32,684 nucleotides of DNA, taken from positions 1-32,684 of the IMG/VR virus record IMGVR_UViG_3300049856_000276, one strand, 5' to 3'. Source of the DNA: a virus. The notes beneath the pieces are model-generated. The model was given only the letters and a program-made list of their open reading frames with translations. It had not been told where the DNA came from and made no database searches. A program made the position numbers and the translations under genes. Shown in pieces: positions 1 to 6,239 of this stretch. The stretch's first letter is position 1; every line of letters starts with the position of its first letter.

Positions 1-289
1 GTCTCGCATATTCTGTCGCCTGTGGTGTGTCTCCGTCGAGCGCGAACAGTATTGGCCAGAAAAGAATGAGGCCGACACCCATCTGGATGCTGTCATTGCT
101 GGCTGTTTTATCCACCTGACCGCCAAGCTGGGAAACCCGCGAAGAAAGCGAGGTCATCTCCATTTCGATTTGCTTGCATGTATAGCTGTTATATTGCATG
201 GGCGATGTATATTGCGGCGATATTTCGCTGGTGGATTTGGCACAGGCGGTCAACGAGATTGCAGCGGCAGTCAGATAAATGTATTTCAT
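1..289 (-). CDS. Small lipoprotein, C-terminus cut by window edge
   Basis: About 96 codons are visible, running off the left edge with no stop. The product begins MKYIYLTAAAISLTAC, a signal peptide with a lipobox (L-T-A-C, Cys16), so it should be an envelope lipoprotein. A region with a heptad feel (IEMEMTSLSSRVSQLGGQV) and then a hydrophobic stretch (MGVGLILFWPILFAL) follow, so it may be anchored both by lipid and by a membrane segment. The ribosome-binding site AAAGGA starts in the stop codon of the repressor gene, 10 nt upstream, so the two genes look co-transcribed and this lipoprotein may be made in the lysogen. I recall similar small lipoproteins in proteobacterial prophages, function unknown. 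Confidence 0.75.
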   Translation of the reverse strand, partial: MKYIYLTAAAISLTACAKSTSEISPQYTSPMQYNSYTCKQIEMEMTSLSSRVSQLGGQVDKTASNDSIQMGVGLILFWPILFALDGDTPQATEYAR

Positions 290-299
290 GTGTTTTCCT

Positions 300-956
300 T
301 TATGATGGTCTAATGTCTAAAATCTTTGAAGCCCACTCTAGTTTTACGTCAAAAGCAGACTCTCCGTTATAAGCGATCAGGTGGAAGTGTCCGGGCTTCG
401 AGCCTTTCCTGACATCGCGCACCATCATGCCATTGCCAGCGAGGCACACGACACACAAGCTATTTATGCACTCATTCGGCACGCCATCGCTGGTTTTGCT
501 ATAAAACAAAAGCCAGCCGTTACGCATGGCCGGAAGCATGGAATCACCATCCACCATAACAGCGACCATTTCTTTGCTGCCAAACCCTGACGGGCGCGGA
601 ACTTCATCGAACCCGCCGCCCTGGGCGTGGTCATCGAACGCATAAACAATGCCAGCGCCGACCTTGCCGACAACGGGGGTAAGTCCCATGGCAACTTCAC
701 CGTATATCTCGGTTGCAGTCCACCCAAATTTCTCAGTGAGTTTTCGCGCACGCTCTTGCGTTACGCGCACCAATCCATTTACGCGCTGGTGGGCGTCCCC
801 ATCCTCAACACCCCATGCCCTTGCGATATCTGCTTGTTTTACCCCATCGCGCCTCATAAGAAGGCGGAGGCTGTTAGGGTGCGGCACACTCTTTTGCTTT
901 TGCATAGGCGGCATACTTGCAGATAGCGAAAGATCGTGTAATTTCATTGTATGCAA
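300..956 (-). CDS. CI/LexA-like repressor (HTH plus S24 peptidase fold)
   Basis: A 218-aa protein with an N-terminal helix-turn-helix (about residues 28-75, with VKQADIARAWGV) and a C-terminal S24 peptidase-like domain. The serine motif MVDGDSM places the nucleophile at Ser139, and GKVGAG (97-102) matches the usual Ala-Gly cleavage site. The position that normally holds the catalytic Lys reads MMVRDV, with Arg180 instead of Lys, so self-cleavage may be impaired. The start at 956 is favoured by AAGGA 9 nt upstream; an ATG three codons later is possible. It is divergent from a Cro-like gene across a palindromic operator, which fits a lysogeny repressor acting on its own promoter and the early promoter. 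Confidence 0.88.
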   Translation of the reverse strand: MHTMKLHDLSLSASMPPMQKQKSVPHPNSLRLLMRRDGVKQADIARAWGVEDGDAHQRVNGLVRVTQERARKLTEKFGWTATEIYGEVAMGLTPVVGKVGAGIVYAFDDHAQGGGFDEVPRPSGFGSKEMVAVMVDGDSMLPAMRNGWLLFYSKTSDGVPNECINSLCVVCLAGNGMMVRDVRKGSKPGHFHLIAYNGESAFDVKLEWASKILDIRPS

Positions 957-964
957 CTTTGTCC

Positions 965-993
965 TTGACGATACTTACACTATATGTAAGTAT
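965..993 (+). promoter_or_regulatory. Early (cro-side) promoter with palindromic operator
   Basis: The sequence shows TTGACG (965-970), a 17-bp spacer and AAGTAT (988-993) preceded by an extended -10 TG. A perfect inverted repeat, ATACTTACA (971-979) and TGTAAGTAT (985-993) around a 5-bp centre, fills the spacer and the -10 box. Binding of repressor or Cro here would block polymerase directly. Transcription would begin near 1000, which is the first base of the Cro start codon. Only this one full operator copy is seen, unlike the three-site operators of lambda. Confidence 0.7.
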
Positions 994-999
994 TCGGGC

Positions 1000-1239
1000 A
1001 TGGAAAAACATTGGCTCGTAGAAAAAGGCATAAAAAGTCAGAAAGCGCTTGCTGAAATTCTTGGCAACGGTGACCTGTGCCCGCGCCTGACAGTCAGGGC
1101 GCATCGTATCTGGCACGGTGCTATTCCGAACGATAACGACATCAAAGTTATTTACTCTGCTACCAAAGGCGCTGTCAGCGCCAATGATTTTTACGGCCTG
1201 AACCCCAAACCCACCAAGAAACGTAATAACCCGACCTAG
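1000..1239 (+). CDS. Cro-like helix-turn-helix regulator
   Basis: A 79-aa protein beginning MEKHWLVEKGIKSQKALAEI, with a helix-turn-helix in residues 8-50 and a C-terminal segment (IYSATKGAVSANDFY) that resembles the last helix of Cro/CI-type regulators, usually written ATGGAVTPADF. The basic tail (KPTKKR) may contact DNA. It is the first gene rightward of the operator and divergent from the repressor, the position of Cro. No Shine-Dalgarno sequence precedes the ATG; the predicted transcription start falls on it, so the mRNA is probably leaderless. The open frame extends upstream to 649, but that part lies antisense to the repressor and is a shadow. Confidence 0.75.
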   Translation: MEKHWLVEKGIKSQKALAEILGNGDLCPRLTVRAHRIWHGAIPNDNDIKVIYSATKGAVSANDFYGLNPKPTKKRNNPT

Positions 1240-1342
1240 CTCTTTTTGCCTGAAAAGGCAAGCGTATCGTAAAAACTTGTTAACATAGTCTACTAATAGA
1301 TTTTAATATTAATTTGTTGCTAAATGTTGATCGGAAGGCGCT

Positions 1343-1873
1343 ATGACCGAGCAAAATCACCTCAAGAACGATGCGGTTTCAGACGCGGCGATGAAGTCAG
1401 TATTTGACGCTATCGAGGCGCACCGCCCTTCAAAATGTCAATGCGCTACTGACTCTATCACGATAGAGGTCGCCGGTATGAATGAGTTTTTGCCTTTGCT
1501 GAAAGAGATAGAATCATTCATCGGAAGCCTCTCGGATCGTCCGGTTGATCTGCGCGATTCCGTCATCAAATTTTTTGAGGCTATCATTAACCGATCCGTC
1601 GCCAGCCTCTTTACTTTGGATGACAATCTTTTTCCCGCATCCGTGGCAAATAAGCTCTCTATCGGTATTAAGCCCTCCCAGTTTTTGAGTGATCTTCTGG
1701 CCGCAATTAAGGCAGGGGATAGCGATGTCGGCGTTTTTAAGAATATCGCTGAAGCTCATGGAGTTTCTCCTTTGGTTGTTGATGTTAGCGCTCACACCGT
1801 AGGGGAAAACGGGGCGGATGTCATTACGGCGTCAGCCCTAAATTTAATCGGAAAACAACCAGAAAGGACTTAA
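1343..1873 (+). CDS. Hypothetical 176-aa ORF, antisense to a zinc-ribbon gene
   Basis: An open frame of 176 codons with a good ribosome-binding site (GGAAGG) before ATG 1343, ending 3 bp before the next gene, so it fits the early operon well. I recognise no domain in the product. However, 1514-1759 is covered on the opposite strand, codon aligned with codon, by a gene encoding a convincing zinc ribbon. In that antisense phase one coding strand tends to keep the other open, so the middle of this ORF may be a shadow. The first 56 and last 26 codons are not covered by the minus gene. Both may be genuine; this one is less certain. Confidence 0.4.
   Translation: MTEQNHLKNDAVSDAAMKSVFDAIEAHRPSKCQCATDSITIEVAGMNEFLPLLKEIESFIGSLSDRPVDLRDSVIKFFEAIINRSVASLFTLDDNLFPASVANKLSIGIKPSQFLSDLLAAIKAGDSDVGVFKNIAEAHGVSPLVVDVSAHTVGENGADVITASALNLIGKQPERT
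1514..1759 (-). CDS. Small zinc-ribbon protein
   Basis: An 81-aa product starting MSFSDILKN with two CxxC knuckles (CLNC and CHGC) separated by 17 residues, a standard zinc-ribbon layout, followed by a charged, probably helical tail. The start is set by a strong AAAGGAG 8 nt upstream of ATG 1759; the longer frame from 1795 has no such site. I recall similar short proteins with IPCxNCGxK and LxCxGCG motifs in proteobacteria and their phages, without known function; binding nucleic acid is a reasonable guess. It runs against the surrounding early genes and overlaps a plus-strand ORF completely, so it would need its own promoter; I could not identify one. Confidence 0.62.
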   Translation of the reverse strand: MSFSDILKNADIAIPCLNCGQKITQKLGGLNTDRELICHGCGKKIVIQSKEAGDGSVNDSLKKFDDGIAQINRTIREASDE

Positions 1874-1876
1874 CCA

Positions 1877-2188
1877 ATGAAACGCATCAAATCCGTAAAA
1901 GAACTCCATGAAGTAGCCGTAGGGGGGAGTAACTCCGACGAGCTGATTAAAAAATATGTCCAGAACGTCGCCCGCTGGAAAAATGAAATCTCCGAAATTA
2001 GTGGAAAAATTAAAGATGAACTCAACAGCGCCAAGCAAGACGGTTTCTTAAAAACCTCAATCCACAACGCGGTCAAAAATCTACGCATGAGCGAAGATCA
2101 ACGGCAGGCACGCGATGAAATAGACAGCGAAACGCAGCGCATCACCGAGCTTTGCGCCGATCTACCGCTGTTTTCGATGGCTGCATAA
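1877..2188 (+). CDS. GapR-like (DUF2312) DNA-binding protein
   Basis: A 103-aa, helix-rich protein. The core from about residue 35 (NEISEISGKIKDELNSAKQD, then GF, then AVKNLRM and a second coiled helix) follows the pattern of GapR/DUF2312: a long helix with K-D-x-x-x-x-A-K-x-x-G-F, followed by an R-K-M-like turn and a second helix. In alphaproteobacteria GapR binds overtwisted DNA ahead of replication forks and is essential in Caulobacter. A phage copy in the early region could act on phage DNA replication. AAAGGACTT supplies the ribosome-binding site. The match is by pattern, and the N-terminal 30 residues are not part of it. Confidence 0.6.
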   Translation: MKRIKSVKELHEVAVGGSNSDELIKKYVQNVARWKNEISEISGKIKDELNSAKQDGFLKTSIHNAVKNLRMSEDQRQARDEIDSETQRITELCADLPLFSMAA

Positions 2189-2231
2189 GGGCGACACATC
2201 CCAGCCGGAGGTGGATAACACCGGCACTGCA

Positions 2232-2290
2232 CGCGCCCTTGCCTATAGAGGGCGTGAGTGTGGCGAGAAGCCCCCTGCGATAGTGGGGGC
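2232..2290 (+). other. Two adjacent hairpins in the leader of the next gene
   Basis: Two stem-loops lie in the 126-bp gap before the next start codon. The first pairs CGCGCCCT (2232-2239) with AGGGCGTG (2249-2256), one G-U pair included, around a 9-nt loop. The second pairs GCCCCC (2270-2275) with GGGGGC (2285-2290), also with a 9-nt loop. There is no T-run after either, so they are not simple terminators. They could be a structured 5' leader, an mRNA processing site or protein-binding RNA. Nothing in the sequence decides between these. Confidence 0.4.
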
Positions 2291-2314
2291 AAACAAATTA
2301 TGGGGGAGGGGACA

Positions 2315-2584
2315 ATGAACGATTCAAAAACACACGATCACTTACACAAAAAGGTCATCTACAGCGGCCACCCGTGCCGCATAATAGCCGTTACCCACAG
2401 CGCCCGCGAATGCATGGGCGGGCTTTCTTATACGCTCATGCCGGAGGGTGAGCGCTGCCTTAGCAAATCCATCCAATATGTCACATCATCTCTTTTTGAG
2501 TTCGTCCCCGAAGTAAATGAGGTGCTGCAATCCGTGGCAGCGCACCGGAGATTACGGCTTGCGGGAGGCATTGACGCACCATGA
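2315..2584 (+). CDS. Hypothetical early phage protein (89 aa)
   Basis: An 89-aa product beginning MNDSKTHDHLHKKVIYSGHP. The start at 2315 is chosen because GGGGAGGGG lies just upstream; in-frame ATGs at 2258 and 2300 lack spacing to it. The N-terminal half reads like a compact beta fold (VIYSGHPCRIIAVTHS, then LSYTLMPEGE) and the C-terminal half is helical. I do not recognise a family. It ends in an ATGA overlap with the RusA-like gene, so the two are translationally coupled, which suggests a role around recombination or replication. Confidence 0.65.
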   Translation: MNDSKTHDHLHKKVIYSGHPCRIIAVTHSARECMGGLSYTLMPEGERCLSKSIQYVTSSLFEFVPEVNEVLQSVAAHRRLRLAGGIDAP

Positions 2585-3099
2585 CAGTGGCCACACTATT
2601 CGACGCCCTTCCGTTGATGCCACGGCCTGCGCGGTACGATGAAAAATCGGAAGAAAATACGCGCGATTTACTATACCGAATCACTGTAGACGGCGTACCC
2701 GTCCCAAAGGGCAGGGCGCGCGCGCGCATAGTCCAGCCGTTCAGGAAAAAGCCCTTTGTTCAATTTTATCAGGAAAAAGAAACAGAGGCATACGAATTTA
2801 AAATCAAGCAGGAATCCCGCCGCATTATTGGAAGCCGCCAGCCGCTTGATGAGATAGCTATCTGCGTGGCTCTGCGCGTATTCCTGCCCATCCCCGCGAG
2901 CTGGTCAGGCAAGAAGCAGGCGGCGGCATTGCGCGGCGAAATACTGCCCTTGAGCAAACCGGATTCCGATAATTTTTTGAAGGTCGCCTGTGACGGCATG
3001 AACAGCATCATATTCCGCGACGATTCTCTGGTGACGGATATGCGCGTGGAGAAGCGATACAGCGATAATCCACGCATGGAAATCGAGGTTTTTGCATGA
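2581..3099 (+). CDS. rusA: RusA-family Holliday junction resolvase
   Basis: A 172-aa protein with the RusA signature: VPKGRARAR near residue 42, then KPDSDNFLKVACDGMN with acidic residues Asp128 and Asp130, and the DD pair at 147-148. These aspartates bind Mg2+ and cut Holliday junctions symmetrically in RusA of lambdoid phages. The N-terminal 30 residues (up to TRDLLYRITVDG) are extra compared with the roughly 120-aa E. coli protein. It sits in the early operon, overlapping its upstream neighbour (ATGA) and its downstream neighbour (GCATGA), so it probably serves phage replication and recombination. Confidence 0.9.
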   Translation: MTVATLFDALPLMPRPARYDEKSEENTRDLLYRITVDGVPVPKGRARARIVQPFRKKPFVQFYQEKETEAYEFKIKQESRRIIGSRQPLDEIAICVALRVFLPIPASWSGKKQAAALRGEILPLSKPDSDNFLKVACDGMNSIIFRDDSLVTDMRVEKRYSDNPRMEIEVFA

Positions 3100-3209
3100 A
3101 AGCCCTATTTTTCTGGCCGCTGCTCTACGTTGATTTCTGCCTCGCGCTGATCGGCTCGAAGCATAGCGCGCAGATACTAAAATTCAGCGCGCGTGAGGGT
3201 AAAAAATAA
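3096..3209 (+). CDS. 37-aa hydrophobic mini-protein
   Basis: A short frame starting in an ATGA overlap with the RusA stop and ending in TAATG with the next gene. The product MKALFFWPLLYVDFCLALIG is one membrane-spanning segment, followed by a short basic tail (SKHSAQILKFSAREGKK). It has no independent Shine-Dalgarno sequence, so translation would be coupled. Continuous 1-4 nt overlaps on both sides are the main evidence that it is a gene. Function unknown. Confidence 0.5.
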   Translation: MKALFFWPLLYVDFCLALIGSKHSAQILKFSAREGKK

Positions 3210-3385
3210 TGATGACGATCTATCAGGACATTGTGGATAACCCGAAATTCCCTCCCGCATTTTCCGTGCGATTCAAAGACTTCATGCGGGCGCGGGAAGA
3301 GGGCGCAAGGCAGCGAAAAAGGCAAAAGCAACAAGAAAAAATTAGTGGTGAGCAATATGCGGAAAGTTGGAGGTTGAGGGTATGA
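3209..3385 (+). CDS. 58-aa basic early protein
   Basis: The product starts MMTIYQDIVDNPKFPPAFS and continues with a strongly basic helix (ARQRKRQKQQEK). ATG 3209 overlaps the upstream stop (TAATG) and its own TGA overlaps the replication gene start (ATGA). The basic helix could bind nucleic acid. It lies directly before the replication initiator-like gene, so a role in replication is possible but not shown. I do not recognise a family. Confidence 0.6.
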   Translation: MMTIYQDIVDNPKFPPAFSVRFKDFMRAREEGARQRKRQKQQEKISGEQYAESWRLRV

Positions 3386-4137
3386 GTAACCAGTGGTTCA
3401 GATGGTATCACGGATCGTGCGAAGATGGTAAATTTCGCATGGTTGCGCGTCACGCTAATGTCACGCTATGTCACGTTATAGCCGTTTGGGCACTTATACT
3501 AGAAGGGGCATCTCAGTCAGAAAATAGGGGTGAATTGAAATTTGAGGAGGATTATATCGCATCTTGCCTCGGTCTTTCTGATGACGAAATCGACAAAATA
3601 TTCCAAGCAATGGTTTCGGCCAAGATAATTGAAGTAGGACATAAAGGAGGTTACGTAACCAATTGGAATAAAAGGCAGGAATACAAAACCGATAATAATT
3701 CAACGGAGAGGAAAAGAAGGCAAAGAAAGCGTGAAGCGCTAGACGCAGTAACACCATGTCACGCCGATGTCACGCCGATGTCACGCCCTATAGATACAGA
3801 TACAGATACAGATACAGAAAGTAAGAAGAAAGAAAGAGTAGTGGCCACGCGCTTCGCGCTCGCCCATCCACCGATCGAGTGGATTGAATTTTGCAAAACC
3901 CAAAGGCCAGAGCTTAACGCCGGAATTGTGTTCGACGGGTTCAGGGATTACTGGATCGCCAAGGCCGGAAAGGACGGGTTGAAGCTCGACTGGACGGCGA
4001 CATGGCGAAATTGGGTGCGGAATCAAAAAACAGCAAACGGAGCGCAAAATGCAAACACACGAAAATCAACGGCAGACACCCTGCGAGAGCAAATCTCCAT
4101 TGCCCGCGCTCAGCGAGAGCAAGCAGGCTCAGGATAG
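3382..4137 (+). CDS. O-like phage replication protein
   Basis: A 251-aa protein. The N-terminal 100 residues (from NQWFRWYHG to GGYVTNWNKRQ) form a winged-helix type domain found in phage replication initiators, where helix and wing bind origin DNA. A basic linker (RKRRQRKRE), a repetitive stretch with DTDTDTDTE, and a C-terminal domain with WTATWRNWVRNQ follow; that last motif is typical of phage replication proteins that recruit the host helicase loader or helicase. Start 3382 follows GGAGG and overlaps the upstream stop; the ORF's earlier ATG (3367) does not. Two GTCACG box clusters inside the gene could be the origin, as in lambda O. Confidence 0.75.
   Translation: MSNQWFRWYHGSCEDGKFRMVARHANVTLCHVIAVWALILEGASQSENRGELKFEEDYIASCLGLSDDEIDKIFQAMVSAKIIEVGHKGGYVTNWNKRQEYKTDNNSTERKRRQRKREALDAVTPCHADVTPMSRPIDTDTDTDTESKKKERVVATRFALAHPPIEWIEFCKTQRPELNAGIVFDGFRDYWIAKAGKDGLKLDWTATWRNWVRNQKTANGAQNANTRKSTADTLREQISIARAQREQAGSG
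3449..3477 (+). repeat. Three phased GTCACG boxes (cluster 1)
   Basis: GTCACGCT, GTCACGCT and GTCACGTT begin at 3449, 3460 and 3470, spaced 11 and 10 bp, one helical turn. They are read in different codon phases of the replication gene, so the repetition is not imposed by a repeated peptide. See the second cluster at 3756-3788. A candidate initiator-binding (iteron) array, by analogy with the origin inside lambda O. Confidence 0.45.
3756..3788 (+). repeat. Three tandem 11-bp GTCACG repeats (cluster 2)
   Basis: ATGTCACGCCG occurs at 3756 and 3767, and a third copy differing in the last base at 3778. The period of 11 bp is not divisible by three, so the copies encode different residues (CH-A, DVTP, MSRP). 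Together with cluster 1 this gives six GTCACG boxes in one gene, all on one face of the helix within each cluster. Candidate iterons. Confidence 0.5.
3793..3816 (+). repeat. (GATACA)x4 coding hexamer repeat
   Basis: Four perfect tandem GATACA units encode the alternating Asp-Thr run of the replication protein. Gain or loss of one unit changes two residues without shifting the frame, so it can vary the linker length but not switch the gene off. Similar Asp-Thr linkers are common in this type of phage replication protein. Confidence 0.85.
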
Positions 4138-4747
4138 GCTCGACTCCCTGCTGGCCGGATGTTTCATGCTGCAAAATATTTACGGCAAGAACCCCGAGAA
4201 TTTCAGCGAGATCAACCGGCTTTTCCACACGCTGCTTGGAAAATATCCTGCCGAAAAAACAATCCGTGCGCTGGAAAAATGGCTTGAAGATTCGCAGGAA
4301 TTCCCAACTCCAGCCGACATCGTTGGCATCATCAAGCGCAATGGCCTGCCGCCGCTGTCAAAGGAAGTCTACATCGCCCTGAGCAAGAAAGACTATGGCA
4401 GCCGCACCCCGGAAGATCATCGCTACATGGGGCGCTACGAGGAAGAACAGCGCGGGGAGCAATGGGCGGAGGAAGCCACGGAAACGAAGCAACTCGCCAC
4501 CACGCAGGAAAACATCGCCCTGCGCCAACACCTGAGAAACGCCAAAAATGAAATTCTCCGCCTTGGCGAACTACTCCACGACGCCCGCATGTCGAAGGGG
4601 CTGGAGCAACCCAAGCCATCGCTTGAAAACAAAATAACGGCAACGGTGGACGCTATGCGGGCAGGGGGAGCGCCGGAAGCTGACGTTGATGAGTTCCTTG
4701 CGTCGTATGGCGTAGCGACAGCACAGATCGAAAGGCGCACCGCATGA
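4049..4747 (+). CDS. Possible helicase-loader-like replication protein
   Basis: A 232-aa protein starting inside the end of the replication gene (89-nt overlap) with GGAG 7-10 nt before ATG 4049. Residues about 35-110 contain an all-helical domain with WLEDSQEFPTPADIVGIIK, a pattern I associate with small phage replication accessory proteins that follow an O-like gene. The middle is highly charged, rich in Glu and Gln, and probably coiled coil. Position argues for a P/DnaT/DnaI-like partner that brings the host helicase to the origin; there is no P-loop, so a DnaC-type ATPase is excluded. Moderate confidence in the gene, low in the function. Confidence 0.6.
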   Translation: MQTHENQRQTPCESKSPLPALSESKQAQDRLDSLLAGCFMLQNIYGKNPENFSEINRLFHTLLGKYPAEKTIRALEKWLEDSQEFPTPADIVGIIKRNGLPPLSKEVYIALSKKDYGSRTPEDHRYMGRYEEEQRGEQWAEEATETKQLATTQENIALRQHLRNAKNEILRLGELLHDARMSKGLEQPKPSLENKITATVDAMRAGGAPEADVDEFLASYGVATAQIERRTA

Positions 4748-5361
4748 GCGAATCCCGCAAGCAGCCTGAAGACAGCGAGGCAATTGACGCCTCTCAGTTT
4801 TTGCCGCGCGGGACTCCGATCATCACCCCGGAGCGGGAGGCCAAGGGCGACATACAAACCGTGCGTAGCATCGACCAGGAAACCGGTGTTACCGGAGATA
4901 TTCTCTCCGCCCAAGTCCAAGTCAGGAACATCCTCAATTTTTTGTGGAACGCCGAAATCATCACTGACGACCAAGCCCATGCCGGTCAAATATTTCAAAT
5001 CTGGCGCGACATCCACAACGCGGCCATGGGCTTCAAAAAATCCACAGGAAGCGGAGCGAAGGGAAGCCGCAGTGATACTCGCATGGAGGAGCACGGCTAC
5101 ATCCTGCTTGTGCAGCGATTAAGCCGTAACGATCTCTCCCTCATCGGTAGCGCTATCGACACTTATGAGACGGAGTTCACACGATACATGGCCATTAATC
5201 GCAAGGAAATGTATCGCGGAGCGCTTGAGAGGCTATCGCTGGCACTTCTCCATATTCGGGATCGTTTGAAGGCTCTGGAGGACATGCCAGAGGATGAGAG
5301 AATTGCGCATACCGAGGAGAATTTAAAATTATTCGTTGCGAGGTTTAAAGAATCATGTTAA
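4744..5361 (+). CDS. Hypothetical early protein (205 aa)
   Basis: A 205-aa acidic, mostly helical protein that starts in an ATGA overlap with the upstream gene. The N-terminal 50 residues look disordered (SESRKQPEDSEAIDASQ), and the rest is helical with DIHNAAMGFKK and a long C-terminal helix pair (ALLHIRDRLKALEDMPEDER). I recognise no catalytic motif. Position at the end of the replication block, before terminase, suggests a late-early function such as regulation or packaging accessory, but the sequence does not settle it. Confidence 0.65.
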   Translation: MSESRKQPEDSEAIDASQFLPRGTPIITPEREAKGDIQTVRSIDQETGVTGDILSAQVQVRNILNFLWNAEIITDDQAHAGQIFQIWRDIHNAAMGFKKSTGSGAKGSRSDTRMEEHGYILLVQRLSRNDLSLIGSAIDTYETEFTRYMAINRKEMYRGALERLSLALLHIRDRLKALEDMPEDERIAHTEENLKLFVARFKESC

Positions 5362-5438
5362 TATTCAATCACCCTGTCGCTATAGCTGCGACTAAATTTC
5401 ACCCGCCACGGGAAATTTTAGATGTAGGCTTTTTATGA
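5355..5438 (+). CDS. Possible 27-aa leader peptide
   Basis: A short frame (MLIFNHPVAIAATKFHPPRE...) from ATG 5355, overlapping the upstream stop by 7 nt and ending in an ATGA overlap with the next gene. No ribosome-binding site is seen. It may simply couple translation across the otherwise empty 73-bp gap; equally it may be chance. Included because both junctions are the kind used throughout this operon. Confidence 0.3.
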   Translation: MLIFNHPVAIAATKFHPPREILDVGFL

Positions 5439-5680
5439 CAAAAGCCTTGGAAAGCATAATTTATCACGCTGACCGAGTAGCAAAAGAAGCTATTGTTATT
5501 TCCGATCTTATAGAATTTTGGAAAAAGCCGCATCCTGTTGATGACAAAACTTTGCCGCTCACGGACTTTGAGCTGGCGACAACTAAAAGATACTTGGCCA
5601 AAGGCGGGGATGTCCCATGGGACTCGGCTTATGTAGCTCGCCTGGTTAAAACAATAGATAATTTGACGAATAGCAAATGA
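5435..5680 (+). CDS. Hypothetical small early protein (81 aa)
   Basis: An 81-aa product (MTKALESIIYHADRVAKEAI...) with an N-terminal helix, a Pro-rich turn (FWKKPHPVDDKTLPL) and a C-terminal helix. No family recognised. The Shine-Dalgarno sequence is weak, so translation may depend on the short ORF that overlaps its start. An antisense frame of 100 codons covers the same region but has no start signal, and I treat that as the shadow. Confidence 0.5.
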   Translation: MTKALESIIYHADRVAKEAIVISDLIEFWKKPHPVDDKTLPLTDFELATTKRYLAKGGDVPWDSAYVARLVKTIDNLTNSK

Positions 5681-5750
5681 GTATTCTGCGGGCTTCTCCA
5701 TTTAATCATTCACCATGGTTCGTAAAAGATGACGATATTTAAGTATTAGC

Positions 5751-6239
5751 ATGGCCAGGCCAACACTATATAGCGAACCAATAATAGACGAGATAGTAGA
5801 GCGCCTATCTGGTGGAGAGCCATTGGCACAAATATGCCGTGATGAACATATGCCGTGTAAGGCTACGGTGAATAAATGGCAGTTGAGCGATGATGGGATT
5901 AATAGCCGTATCACACACGCGCGCGACGAGGGATTTGACGCTCTAGCAGAGCAATGCCTAGAAATTTCGGACGATGAACGACACGATTGGAAAATGACAA
6001 AGAAGGGCATCGTTACGGATGAGGTTGCTATTGGCCGCGCCCGCTTGCAAGTGGATACAAGGCTCAAGCTATTATCCAAATGGAATCCAAAGAAGTATGG
6101 AGACAAAATAGACATGACCACAGGTGGAGAACCGCTAACCGATGCAAAAACCGTTGATGCTAAACTCGCTTTCCTACTCGGAAAAGCAGGAGTTGATTGC
6201 ATTGCTGGAAGCGAAAGAGCGGATAAAGAGCCAGAATAG
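5751..6239 (+). CDS. terS: Terminase small subunit
   Basis: A 162-aa protein with an N-terminal helix-turn-helix (residues about 8-45, ARPTLYSEPIIDEIVERLS, then CRDEHMPCKATVNKW), a central helical region and the C-terminal WNPKKYGDK motif with MTTGGEPL. This layout matches phage small terminase subunits that recognise the packaging site and hand DNA to the large subunit. The gene directly before it ends 70 bp upstream and the large subunit gene begins 98 nt inside its 3' end. The ribosome-binding site is poor. Well supported by motif and position. Confidence 0.85.
   Translation: MARPTLYSEPIIDEIVERLSGGEPLAQICRDEHMPCKATVNKWQLSDDGINSRITHARDEGFDALAEQCLEISDDERHDWKMTKKGIVTDEVAIGRARLQVDTRLKLLSKWNPKKYGDKIDMTTGGEPLTDAKTVDAKLAFLLGKAGVDCIAGSERADKEPE

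Noticed and set aside
1246-1261. Terminator after cro
   Set aside because: TTGCCT-GAAA-AGGCAA is a hairpin, but no T-run follows it on either strand.
3793-3816. Phase-variable switch by the GATACA repeat
   Set aside because: The unit is 6 bp, so slippage keeps the frame and cannot turn the gene off.
4435-5094. 219-codon minus-strand ORF opposite the replication block
   Set aside because: Low-complexity Ser/Arg-rich product, no start signal, antisense to coupled early genes.
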